DNA of 64,000 nucleotides from UBA7672 sp963718145 (GTDB lineage: Bacteria > Pseudomonadota > Alphaproteobacteria > Caulobacterales > Hyphomonadaceae): positions 124,001 to 188,000 of the forward strand of contig CAVQYJ010000001.1 of NCBI GenBank assembly GCA_963718145.1, given 5' to 3'. Made by a program: the position numbers and the translations under genes. Position 1 is the first letter of the stretch, and each line of letters starts with the position of its first letter. The notes beneath the pieces were generated by a model. That model had not been told where the DNA came from, made no database searches, and was given only the letters and a program-made list of their open reading frames with translations. Below are positions 1 to 8,510 of the stretch, piece after piece.

Positions 1-2
1 AT

Positions 3-308
3 GCGGTTGCTGGCGGCTGCTGGTGCGAGTTGTGGGAAGGCGGCGAAGTTGAGCACGGCCGCGTCATCTACATCGCGCCGAACCAGGCGCTGCGGTTCGA
101 TTCGGCGCTGGGGCCGTTGCAGGATCTCGGCGCCAAGGGCGCGCTGACCTTCACCCTCTCCAACGGATCGGCCGACGGGCGCACGACAATCACGGTCGAC
201 TTCAAGGTGACGGGCTCGTCCCTGTCTGGCCTGGACCAGATGGCCGCTGTCGTGGACCAGGTGCTGACGGAACAGGTCAAGCGGTACGCATCGCTTCCCG
301 CACAATGA
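3..308 (+). CDS. SRPBCC/AHSA1-like protein, C-terminal part (cut by window start)
   Basis: The frame is open from base 3 with no start codon needed, so this is the 3' part of a gene that begins before the window. The last ~100 residues (GRVIYIAPNQALRF, then GTKGALTF-like and TTITVDFKVTG segments) look like the C-terminal half of an activator-of-Hsp90-ATPase/START-like (SRPBCC) fold: two beta strands, a glycine turn and a long C-terminal helix. Family assignment is by pattern only. A hairpin begins two bases after the stop. Confidence 0.65.
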   Translation, partial: AVAGGCWCELWEGGEVEHGRVIYIAPNQALRFDSALGPLQDLGAKGALTFTLSNGSADGRTTITVDFKVTGSSLSGLDQMAAVVDQVLTEQVKRYASLPAQ

Positions 309-310
309 AA

Positions 311-334
311 GACGCCCTCCCGAAGGAGGGCGTC
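311..334. terminator. Bidirectional Rho-independent-type hairpin
   Basis: Perfect 10-bp inverted repeat GACGCCCTCC / GGAGGGCGTC with a 4-base loop, lying between two convergent genes. Read on the minus strand the loop is TTCG closed by C-G, a very stable tetraloop, and it is followed by TTTCATT. It therefore suits termination of both the plus gene ending at 308 and the minus gene ending at 360. Confidence 0.75.
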
Positions 335-359
335 TCATTCATTCCGTTCCGGGTGAGCT

Positions 360-1022
360 TCAGCCCTGCGTGACAGGGCGAAGCAGGATTTGCACGCGAC
401 GGTTCTGGGCGCGGTCGGATTCCGAGCGCTCCGGGTTGATCAGCGGCTGGGTCTCGCCCATGCCGCCGGAGGCCATGCGCTGGGCCAGGACGCCTTCGCC
501 CTGCAGGAACATCTGCACTGACTGCGCGCGGCGCTGCGACAGTTCAAGATTGTGCTGGGCATCGCCATCGGTCGAGGCATGGCCGACGACGTCGATCGTG
601 GTCTTTGGGTAGAGGTTCAGCGACTTGGCGACCTGAGCAAGCACCGGCGTGAATTGCGGCTGCAGGTTCGACTGGTCCTTCGCGAAGGTCACGTCGGACG
701 GCATCACGAGTTCGATATTGTCGCCCACGCGCTGCAGGCCGATGCCGGTTCCGGCGACGGCCTTGCGCATGTCGGCTTCCTGCTGATCCATGTAGCGGCC
801 GATGCCTGCGCCGGCGAGCGCGCCGACAGCGGCGCCGACCGCAGCGTTGCGACCGTCATTTCCGCCTGCAAGAACGCCAGCAACAGCGCCGCCGATCGCG
901 CCGATGGCCGCGCCTCTGCCCGTGTTGCCGTAAATGGACTGTCCAGTCACCGGGTCAGTCGCGCAAGCGGACAACGCCAGCGCAGATGCAGCGAAGGCAA
1001 CAAAGGCCAATGCACGGGTCAT
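360..1022 (-). CDS. OmpA-family lipoprotein with glycine-zipper segment
   Basis: A 220-residue outer-membrane-associated lipoprotein. It has a signal peptide ending in a lipobox (LSAC, Cys20), a glycine-rich zipper segment at about residues 35-75 (GAAIGAIGGAVAG), then an OmpA C-terminal peptidoglycan-binding domain at about 115-215 (VVGHASTDGDAQHNLELS, RRAQSV, NRRVQILL). The start at 1022 is chosen because GAAGGAGAA precedes it and it gives a clean signal peptide; the frame stays open further upstream. Such proteins tether the outer membrane to peptidoglycan. No operon partner: it is divergent from the GST-like gene and convergent with the gene before it. Confidence 0.88.
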   Translation of the reverse strand: MTRALAFVAFAASALALSACATDPVTGQSIYGNTGRGAAIGAIGGAVAGVLAGGNDGRNAAVGAAVGALAGAGIGRYMDQQEADMRKAVAGTGIGLQRVGDNIELVMPSDVTFAKDQSNLQPQFTPVLAQVAKSLNLYPKTTIDVVGHASTDGDAQHNLELSQRRAQSVQMFLQGEGVLAQRMASGGMGETQPLINPERSESDRAQNRRVQILLRPVTQG

Positions 1023-1285
1023 CCAAATTCTCCTTCTCAAATCGAAACGACACAGTGCGCCGTTCGCGGCGACTGCATCGTCGACGATAAGGGCTAAAAC
1101 GCGGCGAGCCCATGCTGGTTGCAATACGTTGTAAGGAAGCTGGAGGGTTTCAGCCTTGGTAACTGTGGAGCAACAAAGAATTCACAGGGTTGCAGATTCC
1201 CACACTGAGGCTTTTCGGGCACACTTATCCGCATTCGCGGCTCGGATTTGGGGAGGGGCGGGTCGCCGCGTATGCGGGCAACTGG

Positions 1286-2371
1286 ATGGGATATGTTCTC
1301 ATCGGGACAGAGGCGAGCCAGTTCTCTGGCAAAGCCCGTTCCTATCTTCGCTGGAAAGGCGTCGGCTTCTCCGAGCAGACAGCCACGCCTGAAGTCTATC
1401 GCGACATCATCGAGCCGCGAATCGGGTTCGCGGTCATTCCCGTCCTGCTGACGCCGGACGCTCGGGCGATCCAGGACACGGCCGAAATCATAGACCATAT
1501 CGATCGCACCGAAGCAGGGCCCTCCGCGTATCCCGAAGGCCCGGTGCAGAAGCTCGTATCGCTGCTGCTGGAGTTGTACGCAGACGAGTGGCTGGTGATC
1601 CCCGCCGTGTACTACCGCTGGACCTACAACGACGCATGGATCGTCGAGGAATTCGGCAGAACCGCGGCGCCAAGCGCTTCACGCGAAGAGCAGGCAAGGA
1701 TCGGCCAGGTGATCGCTGCACCGCTCCGCGACTCCATTCCGCGGCTGGGCGTCAGCGAAGAAACGAGCTCAGGCATTGAGGCCCACTATGAAGGCTTCCT
1801 GGCGGATTTTTCGCAGCATCTGAGGCGCATGCCGTTCGTGCTCGGCGACCGGCCCAGCCTTGGAGATTTTTCGTTGTTTGGCGCTCTCTACGGCCCATTG
1901 TATCGCGATCCCGCTTCGGGAGAGACCATGCGGCGGCTTGCACCCGTCGTTGCCGACTGGGTCGAGCGAATGCTCAACGCCAAGGCGGGCGCGGGCGAGC
2001 TCCTGACGGGCGATGAAATTCCCGACACCCTGTTGCCGATCCTCAAGCGCCAGATGACTGAGCAGTTGCCCGTGCTTATCCACAGCGCCGAAGCCCTGCA
2101 GGAATGGTCGCGCGCCAGACCCAAGGGGGTGCGGGTGACGCGCTCGCTCGGCGTGCATGAATTCACTATTGGCGGACGGCGTGGAGAAAGAAATATCCAG
2201 TCCTCTTCGTTGTGGCGCCTGCAGCGCGTGCTCGACCACTATGGGTCGCTTGGCGGCGCCAGCCGTGAACGCGCGGACCGGCTGCTTGAAGCGATCGGCG
2301 GCGCGGGCCTGACCAGGATGGAGTCGACCACGAGACTTGAACGGCGGGACTACCGATTGGTAATCGCCTGA
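1286..2371 (+). CDS. Glutathione S-transferase family protein with C-terminal extension
   Basis: An N-terminal thioredoxin-like segment starts right at the chosen ATG (YVLIGTEASQFSGKARSYL, then VIPVLL and an IQDTAEIIDHI substrate-edge motif). An all-helical GST C domain follows (FVLGDRPSLGDFSLFGALYG). About 90 residues after the GST fold are not typical of the family (GVRVTRSLGVHEFTIGG onward, a basic C-terminus). The frame is open upstream to 1190, but the GST fold begins at 1286. No glutathione-binding residue can be fixed by eye, and the substrate is unknown. Confidence 0.78.
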   Translation: MGYVLIGTEASQFSGKARSYLRWKGVGFSEQTATPEVYRDIIEPRIGFAVIPVLLTPDARAIQDTAEIIDHIDRTEAGPSAYPEGPVQKLVSLLLELYADEWLVIPAVYYRWTYNDAWIVEEFGRTAAPSASREEQARIGQVIAAPLRDSIPRLGVSEETSSGIEAHYEGFLADFSQHLRRMPFVLGDRPSLGDFSLFGALYGPLYRDPASGETMRRLAPVVADWVERMLNAKAGAGELLTGDEIPDTLLPILKRQMTEQLPVLIHSAEALQEWSRARPKGVRVTRSLGVHEFTIGGRRGERNIQSSSLWRLQRVLDHYGSLGGASRERADRLLEAIGGAGLTRMESTTRLERRDYRLVIA

Positions 2372-2554
2372 ATGCGGGGGATTGTTGCCGCGCGTGCACG
2401 AAACACCCTGCAAAACAACGTTTTAGCCTGCGGCCTTCTGACCGCCCCCGGGGCTCCTTTCGCACGCGGGAAGTGCTAGGCTCAGCCCGAGTCTGAAACT
2501 AGCCTACGCAAAGATCGTCATGTGCAGGATGCACAGCAGGCGGGGTTCTGGAAC

Positions 2555-3433
2555 ATGCTGAGGTCCGCCGCATGCGGCGCACGGAAGGCGAAGGGCGCTG
2601 CATCTGCGGCGCTCGCCGTCATGGTGCTTGCGATGTCGGCGTGTGGCGGCGAGACGAAGCCTGATGCCGCCGTCCCAGCTGCGACAGACGCTCCGGGAGC
2701 GCCTGCCGCTGCTCCGCTTACCCGCCAGGGTGGCAACACAGCCCAGCCCGTTGCGGCCCCCGTCGGCGAGCTCGACACCACCGGCTGGATCCTGTCGCCG
2801 CCCTTCTATGCAGCGGGCGAAGAGCCGGATTGGCGGCTCGACATCGTCGATGGCTGGTTTTCGTTCAAGCGCTCGGGTCTCGCCGAAATCGAGGCGCCGA
2901 TGGTGCAGGTGGTGAAGGAGGGCGGAGCGGACGTGTTCAATACTCCGCCGCTCAAGGTCATGATCAAGCGACAGGCGTGCGAAGTGTCCAACGGCGGCCA
3001 CGGGGACGTCATGGCCGAGGTTACGCTCGACGATGTCGTGTTTGATGGCTGTGCATTCAGCGGCGGCGGCGCGCCGGTCGCGGCGTCTGCCGAGGCTTCT
3101 GCCGTGATCGATGGCGTCGTACAGATCGACGCCTGCCTTGCCGAACTAAAGCAGCCTGCGCTGGTGACCGCTGTTTATCCGCGCGAAGGCGAGCGCCTCG
3201 GCGTCGGCCTTCGCTCCAAGGACGGCATTCTCTACGAATGCGCGGTGGAAACAGACGGCAAGACGATCGCCTATCTCGATCCGATCGAGCCCAGCGCGGC
3301 GGGCCCGTGGATGTCGCGCATGCGGTTCCTGCGCCAGGGCGTCAACGACGCCGCCAAGTGTGAGGGTGCGGAAGAAGTGCGCGCGGGCGACAAGCTGCTC
3401 GGCCGCATGTTCAAGCCCAAGTGCAAATTCTAG
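2555..3433 (+). CDS. Predicted lipoprotein, COG3650-like
   Basis: About 292 residues. The signal peptide ends in a lipobox-like MSAC (Cys30 from the ATG at 2555), followed by an Ala/Pro-rich linker and then a globular part with six or more cysteines. The segment YAAGEEPDWRLDIVDGWF and the later VMAEVTLDDVVFDGC resemble the COG3650 group of periplasmic lipoproteins; this is a weak, pattern-based match. A GTG at 2522 gives an 11-residue longer form. It ends 7 bp from the convergent proline-rich gene. Function unknown. Confidence 0.7.
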   Translation: MLRSAACGARKAKGAASAALAVMVLAMSACGGETKPDAAVPAATDAPGAPAAAPLTRQGGNTAQPVAAPVGELDTTGWILSPPFYAAGEEPDWRLDIVDGWFSFKRSGLAEIEAPMVQVVKEGGADVFNTPPLKVMIKRQACEVSNGGHGDVMAEVTLDDVVFDGCAFSGGGAPVAASAEASAVIDGVVQIDACLAELKQPALVTAVYPREGERLGVGLRSKDGILYECAVETDGKTIAYLDPIEPSAAGPWMSRMRFLRQGVNDAAKCEGAEEVRAGDKLLGRMFKPKCKF

Positions 3434-3440
3434 CCAGTCG

Positions 3441-4601
3441 TCACGACCACGGCTTGTAGATGTCTGGACCCTTGGCTGGCGCGCTGGCCAGTTCCGGCTC
3501 GCGGCCGGGCTTCGGCGCCGCTGGCGCAGGTGGAGGCGGAGGCGGAGAGGCGGGCGGCTGCGCATCCTGGCTGAGGCGCGAAGTGGGCGATTCCATGCGG
3601 ACAGTCTGGCGCGTGACCGCGCTGAAGCCGGTGATCACCAGCCCGCCCGAGGTGACTTTCGGAGGAGCAGCTTCCGACGCTGGCGCAGGAGAGGCGCCAG
3701 GTTCAGGCACAAAGGCCGGCGCAGACCTGGCGGTTGTCGCCCTGGCGAAGGATGATGTCGACCCGAACGAAGGGCGTGGTCCTGCCATCGGCGCCACTGT
3801 CCGCTGGGGTTCAGACGGTTTGTGTGCGGGCACGACCGGCGCCATCAGTGGGAATGGCCGTGGCTCCAAAGCGGGGGGCATGTCGGCAATCGCGGGGATT
3901 TCCTCCGCCCTGGGTTCGGGGAACGGTGCAGCGACCGGCGCAGGCGCATCATCCAGAGGCATTTCTTCCTCTGCGGCCTGAACTTCGGGCTCGGGATCCA
4001 TTGGCGCGAATTCGATCACCGGTTCCGACGCTGCCAGGATGGTCCCCAGCGCCGTACTTGCCTGGGATGCGGGCGCAGGCGGCGGTTCGGGAATGATGTG
4101 CGGTGAGGGAGGCGGTTCCGGCTGGCGGCGCAGCAATTCCATGTCCGCGGTGACGGCGGCAATGGCGGCCGCGCTCTCGGACGTGCGCACCGGCGCCGCC
4201 TTGCGCTCGACGGGCGGGTCGAATTCGATGGCGGCCGGAACAGGTTCAGGCTCGGGCGCTTTTCTTGGGGGCGCGGAGAGAGACGACAGGATTTTCGAGA
4301 TCGCTGCTTCGGCGCCGCGGGCAATGCGATGGGCGCGGCGGGCCATGTCGGCGACGCGGGTGGCGTAGGTGCCATCTCCGCCGGGCCATGGTGTGGCGAG
4401 GTCGGCTGCGCTCGCGGTTTCGAGTTCACGGCCGTCAGCGCCGAGAAGGCGCACGGCAGGCTGTTCGCCATCGACCTCAACGCGATACCCTTCGGTTTCG
4501 AAAATGGATGTCTGTCGCGGCCCCTCCTTCCAGACGATGTCTCCGCCCTCAGTGAGTTCGCAGAGTTTCTGGATAAGTTTCTGCGTCGAGGGATGAAGCA
4601 T
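3441..4601 (-). CDS. Proline/alanine-rich hypothetical protein
   Basis: A 386-residue protein I cannot assign. Residues 1-130 look folded (LHPSTQKLIQKLCELTEGGD, GGDGTYATRVADMARRAHRI). The rest is low-complexity, rich in Pro, Ala and Glu, with a poly-Pro run near the C-terminus, suggesting a long disordered linker. The start at 4601 has AGGA upstream; the frame stays open to 4892 but that part lies antisense-like inside vsr sequence and reads as junk. It follows vsr on the same strand with a 50-bp gap. Confidence 0.65.
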   Translation of the reverse strand: MLHPSTQKLIQKLCELTEGGDIVWKEGPRQTSIFETEGYRVEVDGEQPAVRLLGADGRELETASAADLATPWPGGDGTYATRVADMARRAHRIARGAEAAISKILSSLSAPPRKAPEPEPVPAAIEFDPPVERKAAPVRTSESAAAIAAVTADMELLRRQPEPPPSPHIIPEPPPAPASQASTALGTILAASEPVIEFAPMDPEPEVQAAEEEMPLDDAPAPVAAPFPEPRAEEIPAIADMPPALEPRPFPLMAPVVPAHKPSEPQRTVAPMAGPRPSFGSTSSFARATTARSAPAFVPEPGASPAPASEAAPPKVTSGGLVITGFSAVTRQTVRMESPTSRLSQDAQPPASPPPPPPAPAAPKPGREPELASAPAKGPDIYKPWS

Positions 4602-4653
4602 CTGGACCAGATCCTGAAGGAAGGCCGGACAATGAAAGCCCGGCGCCGGCGGG

Positions 4654-5076
4654 TCAAGTTCCCGGTCTGACCCGTAGTTGTCGAGCCAGGATGCGCGAGA
4701 GTCTTGCGGAATCGCGCGTCTCGCATTCCCAGACCACGGTGGGCTTCCAGCCGAGCTTCCGGAGCGCCGCAGAACTTGCTTTGTCGCGAACCATGTTGCG
4801 GGCGATCTTGGCTGTCCAGTAGTCGCGGTTCGTGGCCGGCATCCGTGCGCCGCGGGCGCAATCGTGGCCGTGCCAGAAGCAGCCGTGGACAAAAAGCGCG
4901 ACCTGCCTGCCCGGAAACACCAGGTCCGGCTTGCCGGGCAGGTCCTTGCGCCCGAGGCGGAAACGCGCGCCGAGCGCGTGGGCCGCCTGTCTCACCCTGA
5001 TCTCCGGCGCGGTGTTTGAGGACTTCACCGCGCGCATCACGGCGGAGCGTTGCTCGGGGCCGAAAACGTCAGCCAT
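4654..5076 (-). CDS. vsr: Very short patch repair endonuclease
   Basis: 140 residues, the normal Vsr length. It nicks 5' of T in T:G mismatches that arise from deamination of 5-methylcytosine. The family signature is intact: RSAVMRAVKSSNTAPE near the start, LPGKPDLVF with the catalytic Asp51, then FVHGCFWHGHDC, which carries Cys66, His69, His71 and Cys73 at the same numbers as the E. coli enzyme. The last zinc ligand is VWECET Cys118. A C5-cytosine methyltransferase lies about 300 bp away on the same strand, the usual pairing. Confidence 0.95.
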   Translation of the reverse strand: MADVFGPEQRSAVMRAVKSSNTAPEIRVRQAAHALGARFRLGRKDLPGKPDLVFPGRQVALFVHGCFWHGHDCARGARMPATNRDYWTAKIARNMVRDKASSAALRKLGWKPTVVWECETRDSARLSRILARQLRVRPGT

Positions 5077-5159
5077 CTGATCTTCTGCCTGGACAGATGT
5101 TGTGTCCGCGATGTTCGCGCGTAAGACTTGGCCGAGAGATTCTCATCGGAGGAAGCACC

Positions 5160-5378
5160 ATGGCCCGCACAACCCACCGCAGCACCGGCGGCAAGAAACT
5201 GTACGCCGTCCGCGATGCGGAAGGCCAGTTCAAGGACATCCAGACCTACAAACGCGCGCATGCCCAGGACGTGAAGCGGGACAGCAAAGCCGAGAAGGCT
5301 GCAGACAAGAAGACGGTCGCGAAAAAGGCTCCCGCGAAGAAAGCGCTGGCCAAGAAGAAGGCCGCGAAGAAGAAGTAG
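5160..5378 (+). CDS. Small lysine/alanine-rich basic protein (histone H1-like tail)
   Basis: 72 residues starting MARTTHRSTGGKKLYAVRD with a short ordered-looking head. The C-terminal half is built of K/A repeats (KKAPAKKALAKKKAAKKK), as in bacterial histone H1-like proteins. GGAGGA lies 6-7 bases before the ATG, which supports this start. It sits on the opposite strand between vsr and the methyltransferase; its stop touches the methyltransferase stop (TAG/TCA adjacent). Likely binds nucleic acid, by composition only. Confidence 0.7.
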   Translation: MARTTHRSTGGKKLYAVRDAEGQFKDIQTYKRAHAQDVKRDSKAEKAADKKTVAKKAPAKKALAKKKAAKKK

Positions 5379-6530
5379 TCAGGCCGCTGCCTTCACTCCC
5401 GTCTTGCCCGTGACCAGCGGGGCCAGCAGGTGCTGGCCGAGCCAGCGCACGACAGGGACGGAGACGCCGTCGCCGAGCACTTTCAGCGCGGCGGTTTCCC
5501 GGTCGGGCAGAATGTAGCTTTCCTCGCAGCCCATGAGGCGGGCGGCTTCCCTTGCCAGCAACGGACGAAGGCGGATGCGGCCGTTTTCGGTGACCAGCAG
5601 AAGTTGCTTCGACGAACCGCCCGCAGGCGTGCGCAGGCAGCCGGCCATGCCGTCATAGCGGATCTCGGCTCGCTGAATACGCTGACCCTTTTCGATACGG
5701 ATGCGGCGGAAGACGGCGCCGGCGGTCCAGGTCCTTGCGGCGAGCGCAGCCTCGACACGCTGGCGGTGCAGCGGCGCCATCTGGGCGATCAGCTTTTTCG
5801 CGGCGGCGTCGGAGCGCCAGACATGTTCGGGCGGATTGCGCTCTAGCAGCGTGGAGAGATCGGCGTTGCGCTTGGGCGGGTAGGGCAGGCGCCACCATAC
5901 CCACGCCATGCGCGTCTGGTCGGGAAGCTGGTCCACCGCCTGGCAGAGCAGAGCCGGATGATAGACGGCGTCTGGCTGGCCCGCGATGAGGTTCGGCGGC
6001 AACTTTCCCTTGTGCGCCACAATGAAGAGACGCTGGCGCGACTGGGGCGAGAACATCGCCGCATCGATCAGCATCGCGCCGACGCGATAGCCGCTGTCGG
6101 CGAGCTGCGTGACCAGCGCAGCGAAGTCGCGGCCATTGTGGCTGGAAAGCAGGCCGGCGACATTCTCGATCGTGATGGTCTTCGGCGCGCGCGGGCCCAG
6201 CTTTTCGATCAGGTTCCAGAATCCCCAGAAGGCGCCTGAACGCGGCGCATTGAGGCCACGGCGCGCGCCGGCAAGGGACAGGTCCTGGCAGGGAAAGCTA
6301 GCCCAGGCGAGTTGGGCGGCGGGCAGGTCTTTCGCGTCGAGGTTCCAGATGTCGCCCTGGTCGAGCGGATCGTCAGGGAAGTTGCGGCGGTATGTGGCGC
6401 ATTTCATCGGGTCGAAGTCGTTGGCGAAGGCGCAGTCGAACATGTCCGCCAGACCCTGCCGCGCCATGCCGCCGCCGGCGAAGAATTCGAGGAAGGTGGG
6501 GTGGGAAGAGGCCATGGGCGCAATTTGCAT
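5379..6530 (-). CDS. DNA (cytosine-5-)-methyltransferase
   Basis: 383 residues with all major C5-methylase motifs in order: motif I FFAGGGMARQGL (SAM binding) near residue 16, motif IV FPCQDLS with the nucleophile Cys81, motif VI ENV (122-124), motif VIII QSRQR (163-167), then the target-recognition region and a C-terminal motif IX/X (RPLLAREAARLMG, LGDGVSVPVVRWL). Start at 6530 or 6515; neither has a strong RBS. No restriction endonuclease is visible nearby, so it looks like an orphan (Dcm-like) methylase paired with vsr. Target sequence unknown. Confidence 0.93.
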   Translation of the reverse strand: MQIAPMASSHPTFLEFFAGGGMARQGLADMFDCAFANDFDPMKCATYRRNFPDDPLDQGDIWNLDAKDLPAAQLAWASFPCQDLSLAGARRGLNAPRSGAFWGFWNLIEKLGPRAPKTITIENVAGLLSSHNGRDFAALVTQLADSGYRVGAMLIDAAMFSPQSRQRLFIVAHKGKLPPNLIAGQPDAVYHPALLCQAVDQLPDQTRMAWVWWRLPYPPKRNADLSTLLERNPPEHVWRSDAAAKKLIAQMAPLHRQRVEAALAARTWTAGAVFRRIRIEKGQRIQRAEIRYDGMAGCLRTPAGGSSKQLLLVTENGRIRLRPLLAREAARLMGCEESYILPDRETAALKVLGDGVSVPVVRWLGQHLLAPLVTGKTGVKAAA

Positions 6531-6683
6531 TGATTCGCGCGAGCCTTCGCGATCTCGAATGAAGTCCAGCCAGGATTCTCTGCCTGCGGGCCATACAGCG
6601 GCGCCTTGTCGGCGCTTGATCCAAGGGAATAGTCTCGGGCTGAAAGACGCCGGAGAGGGCTGGCTTTCAAGAGGGATGCTCAA

Positions 6684-7199
6684 ATGAAGAAGCTCGTCGG
6701 CGCCGTTCTCGCGTTCTTGCTGATGGGAGCGATATCTGCGCCCGCGGTCGCGCAAGCGTCGGCGGCAGGCGCTCCTGCTATTGCTCCCAAGGCGCAGCCG
6801 CCCAAGGGATTCGAGACGCTCGGCTGGTTGGCCGGTACGCGCTACATCGATCGGGATGGGGTACGATCCTACGAGACATGGACAGGCGTGTCCGGCGGTC
6901 TGATTTCCGGATCGGTCGCGTCGGCCACGAATGGCGGGCTGGCGGAGTTTTTCATGGTCGGCCCCAACGAACAGGGCGTCTATGGCCTCAAGACCGCGAA
7001 CACGACGCGCGGCCTAACGAACTGGACATTCCGGCCGATCAAGTCGATCGAGCCTGGGAAGATTGTGTTCGCTGATGCGACCGGAAGCTTCAGCATCGAA
7101 GCGACGCCCGACGGCGGCATCCATAATATCGCTCTGCGCGTCGTCGACGGGAAGGAAACCAAATCCGGCGAGTGGTTCTGGTTGCCGGTCTCGAAATAG
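6684..7199 (+). CDS. Secreted DUF6265-like protein
   Basis: 171 residues with a clear Sec signal peptide (MKKLVGAVLAFLLMGAISAPAVAQA). The beta-rich body begins FETLGWLAGTRYIDRDG and ends GEWFWLPV, which fits the DUF6265-type fold in which 'LxWLxG' opens a calycin-like barrel. GAGGGA lies 8 bases before the ATG. Periplasmic; function unknown. Convergent with the DUF2336 gene. Confidence 0.72.
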   Translation: MKKLVGAVLAFLLMGAISAPAVAQASAAGAPAIAPKAQPPKGFETLGWLAGTRYIDRDGVRSYETWTGVSGGLISGSVASATNGGLAEFFMVGPNEQGVYGLKTANTTRGLTNWTFRPIKSIEPGKIVFADATGSFSIEATPDGGIHNIALRVVDGKETKSGEWFWLPVSK

Positions 7200-7225
7200 C
7201 CGCAACGGATCGCGGCGCTGCTGGA

Positions 7226-8377
7226 CTACGCCGCCGGCGCGGCGATGCCGATTGCGCGCGCTTCGTCGATAGCGTTGAGCTTGTCGAGCAGGTATTCGAG
7301 ATCGGCTTTGGGGATCGCCTGGAACTGGGTGAGCACCCGCTCGACCATGCGCTGGCGGAATCGCTCGCGGTCGTTGGGGCTGCCGTCCATTTCGGTCTTG
7401 TGGAAGATGTCGACGGCGAGGCGGAAGGCGGTGAACATGCCGGACGGCAGGCCGCCGCGTTCGAAGATCGTCTTGAGCCCGAGCGTGCCGGCGTCGTGGA
7501 TCATCAGCCAGGCCTTGGAGTGCGGCACGCCGGCAAGTTCGGCAAGGGCGTGCTCGACGAAGTTCATGTGGCCGAGGCAGAGCGAGCGCATGATCAGCGA
7601 TGGCGTCAGGCGGCCGTTGAGGTGTAGCTGCTGCACGAAACGCGGCGGGTCGCTGGAGAGGCCGGCTTGTTCAACCAGATCGAGCGTGGCGCGCTCGCGC
7701 GTTCCTGAAGCGATCTCGATGGCGAGCTGCGGCGGCAGTTCGTGCTTGTTGCAGAGCCGGTCGAAGAGCTCGCCGGTGACGATGGTGATCAGCTTCTCGG
7801 TGACATGCAGCGGCAGGGTATGGCGCGCGATCAGCGCGGCCTTCACGTCATTGTCCATCTCGAAGCGATTGAGGATGCCGGCATAGGCGTCGTGCGAAAA
7901 CTGCGCGCCGTTGTTGGCGGCGACCGCCTCGACGGCAGGCTTGCAGGCGTAGAGCGCGATGACTTCGGTGAGGCCTTCGCCCAGCGTTTCGCGCTCGGCG
8001 ATGGCGACCTGCTTGTCGGGGGAGCCGGCGAGCACGAGCTCGACCAGGTCTTCCTCGGTGAGCACGGGCGAGTTCTTGAGGACCGGCACGGCGACGGCGT
8101 CGACATCCTTCGCCAGCTTCAGCGCGATGTCGCGCGGCAGCTTGGGCGAGTTGCGCAGGGTGACGGCCAGCGCCTGGCGCACGAGGATGGCGGTATCGAC
8201 GGCCAGCATTTCGAGGATCTGCTGCGCGGACTCCTTGTCCTCGCCGGAGAGCTCCATCTTGTCGATACGCTTGCAGATTTTGTGGGTCGCGGTGGCGCGC
8301 TCTTCGGGGCTGTCGCCCCGGACCAGACGGCGGATATCCTCCTGGGTGAGGGAGGAGCGCATCGTCGCGATCGTCAT
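7226..8377 (-). CDS. DUF2336 domain-containing protein
   Basis: 383 residues. The N-terminal half matches the alphaproteobacterial DUF2336 pattern: LTQEDIRRLVRGDSPEER, then ILEMLAVDTAILVRQALAV and repeated short helical HEAT-like units (NSPVLTEEDLVELV). No membrane segment or signal peptide; probably cytoplasmic. The family has been tied to signalling and cell-cycle contexts in this class, but no partner is visible here. An ATG five codons downstream could also serve as start. Confidence 0.85.
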   Translation of the reverse strand: MTIATMRSSLTQEDIRRLVRGDSPEERATATHKICKRIDKMELSGEDKESAQQILEMLAVDTAILVRQALAVTLRNSPKLPRDIALKLAKDVDAVAVPVLKNSPVLTEEDLVELVLAGSPDKQVAIAERETLGEGLTEVIALYACKPAVEAVAANNGAQFSHDAYAGILNRFEMDNDVKAALIARHTLPLHVTEKLITIVTGELFDRLCNKHELPPQLAIEIASGTRERATLDLVEQAGLSSDPPRFVQQLHLNGRLTPSLIMRSLCLGHMNFVEHALAELAGVPHSKAWLMIHDAGTLGLKTIFERGGLPSGMFTAFRLAVDIFHKTEMDGSPNDRERFRQRMVERVLTQFQAIPKADLEYLLDKLNAIDEARAIGIAAPAA

Positions 8378-8510
8378 GTCTTCCGAGCCTTTAGGCTTGA
8401 ACTGGCGGCTTGAACTGGTTGCGAAAATGACGATGGCTGGCCCGAGTTAATAGAATTTTACGGAGCGCTGAACTTTCGCGCTACCGGCATGAGTCTGCGG
8501 GAGGCGCCAG

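Noticed and set aside
4602..4892. Upstream extension of the proline-rich gene
   Set aside because: It would lie within vsr in another frame, is low-complexity, and the ATG at 4601 has an RBS.
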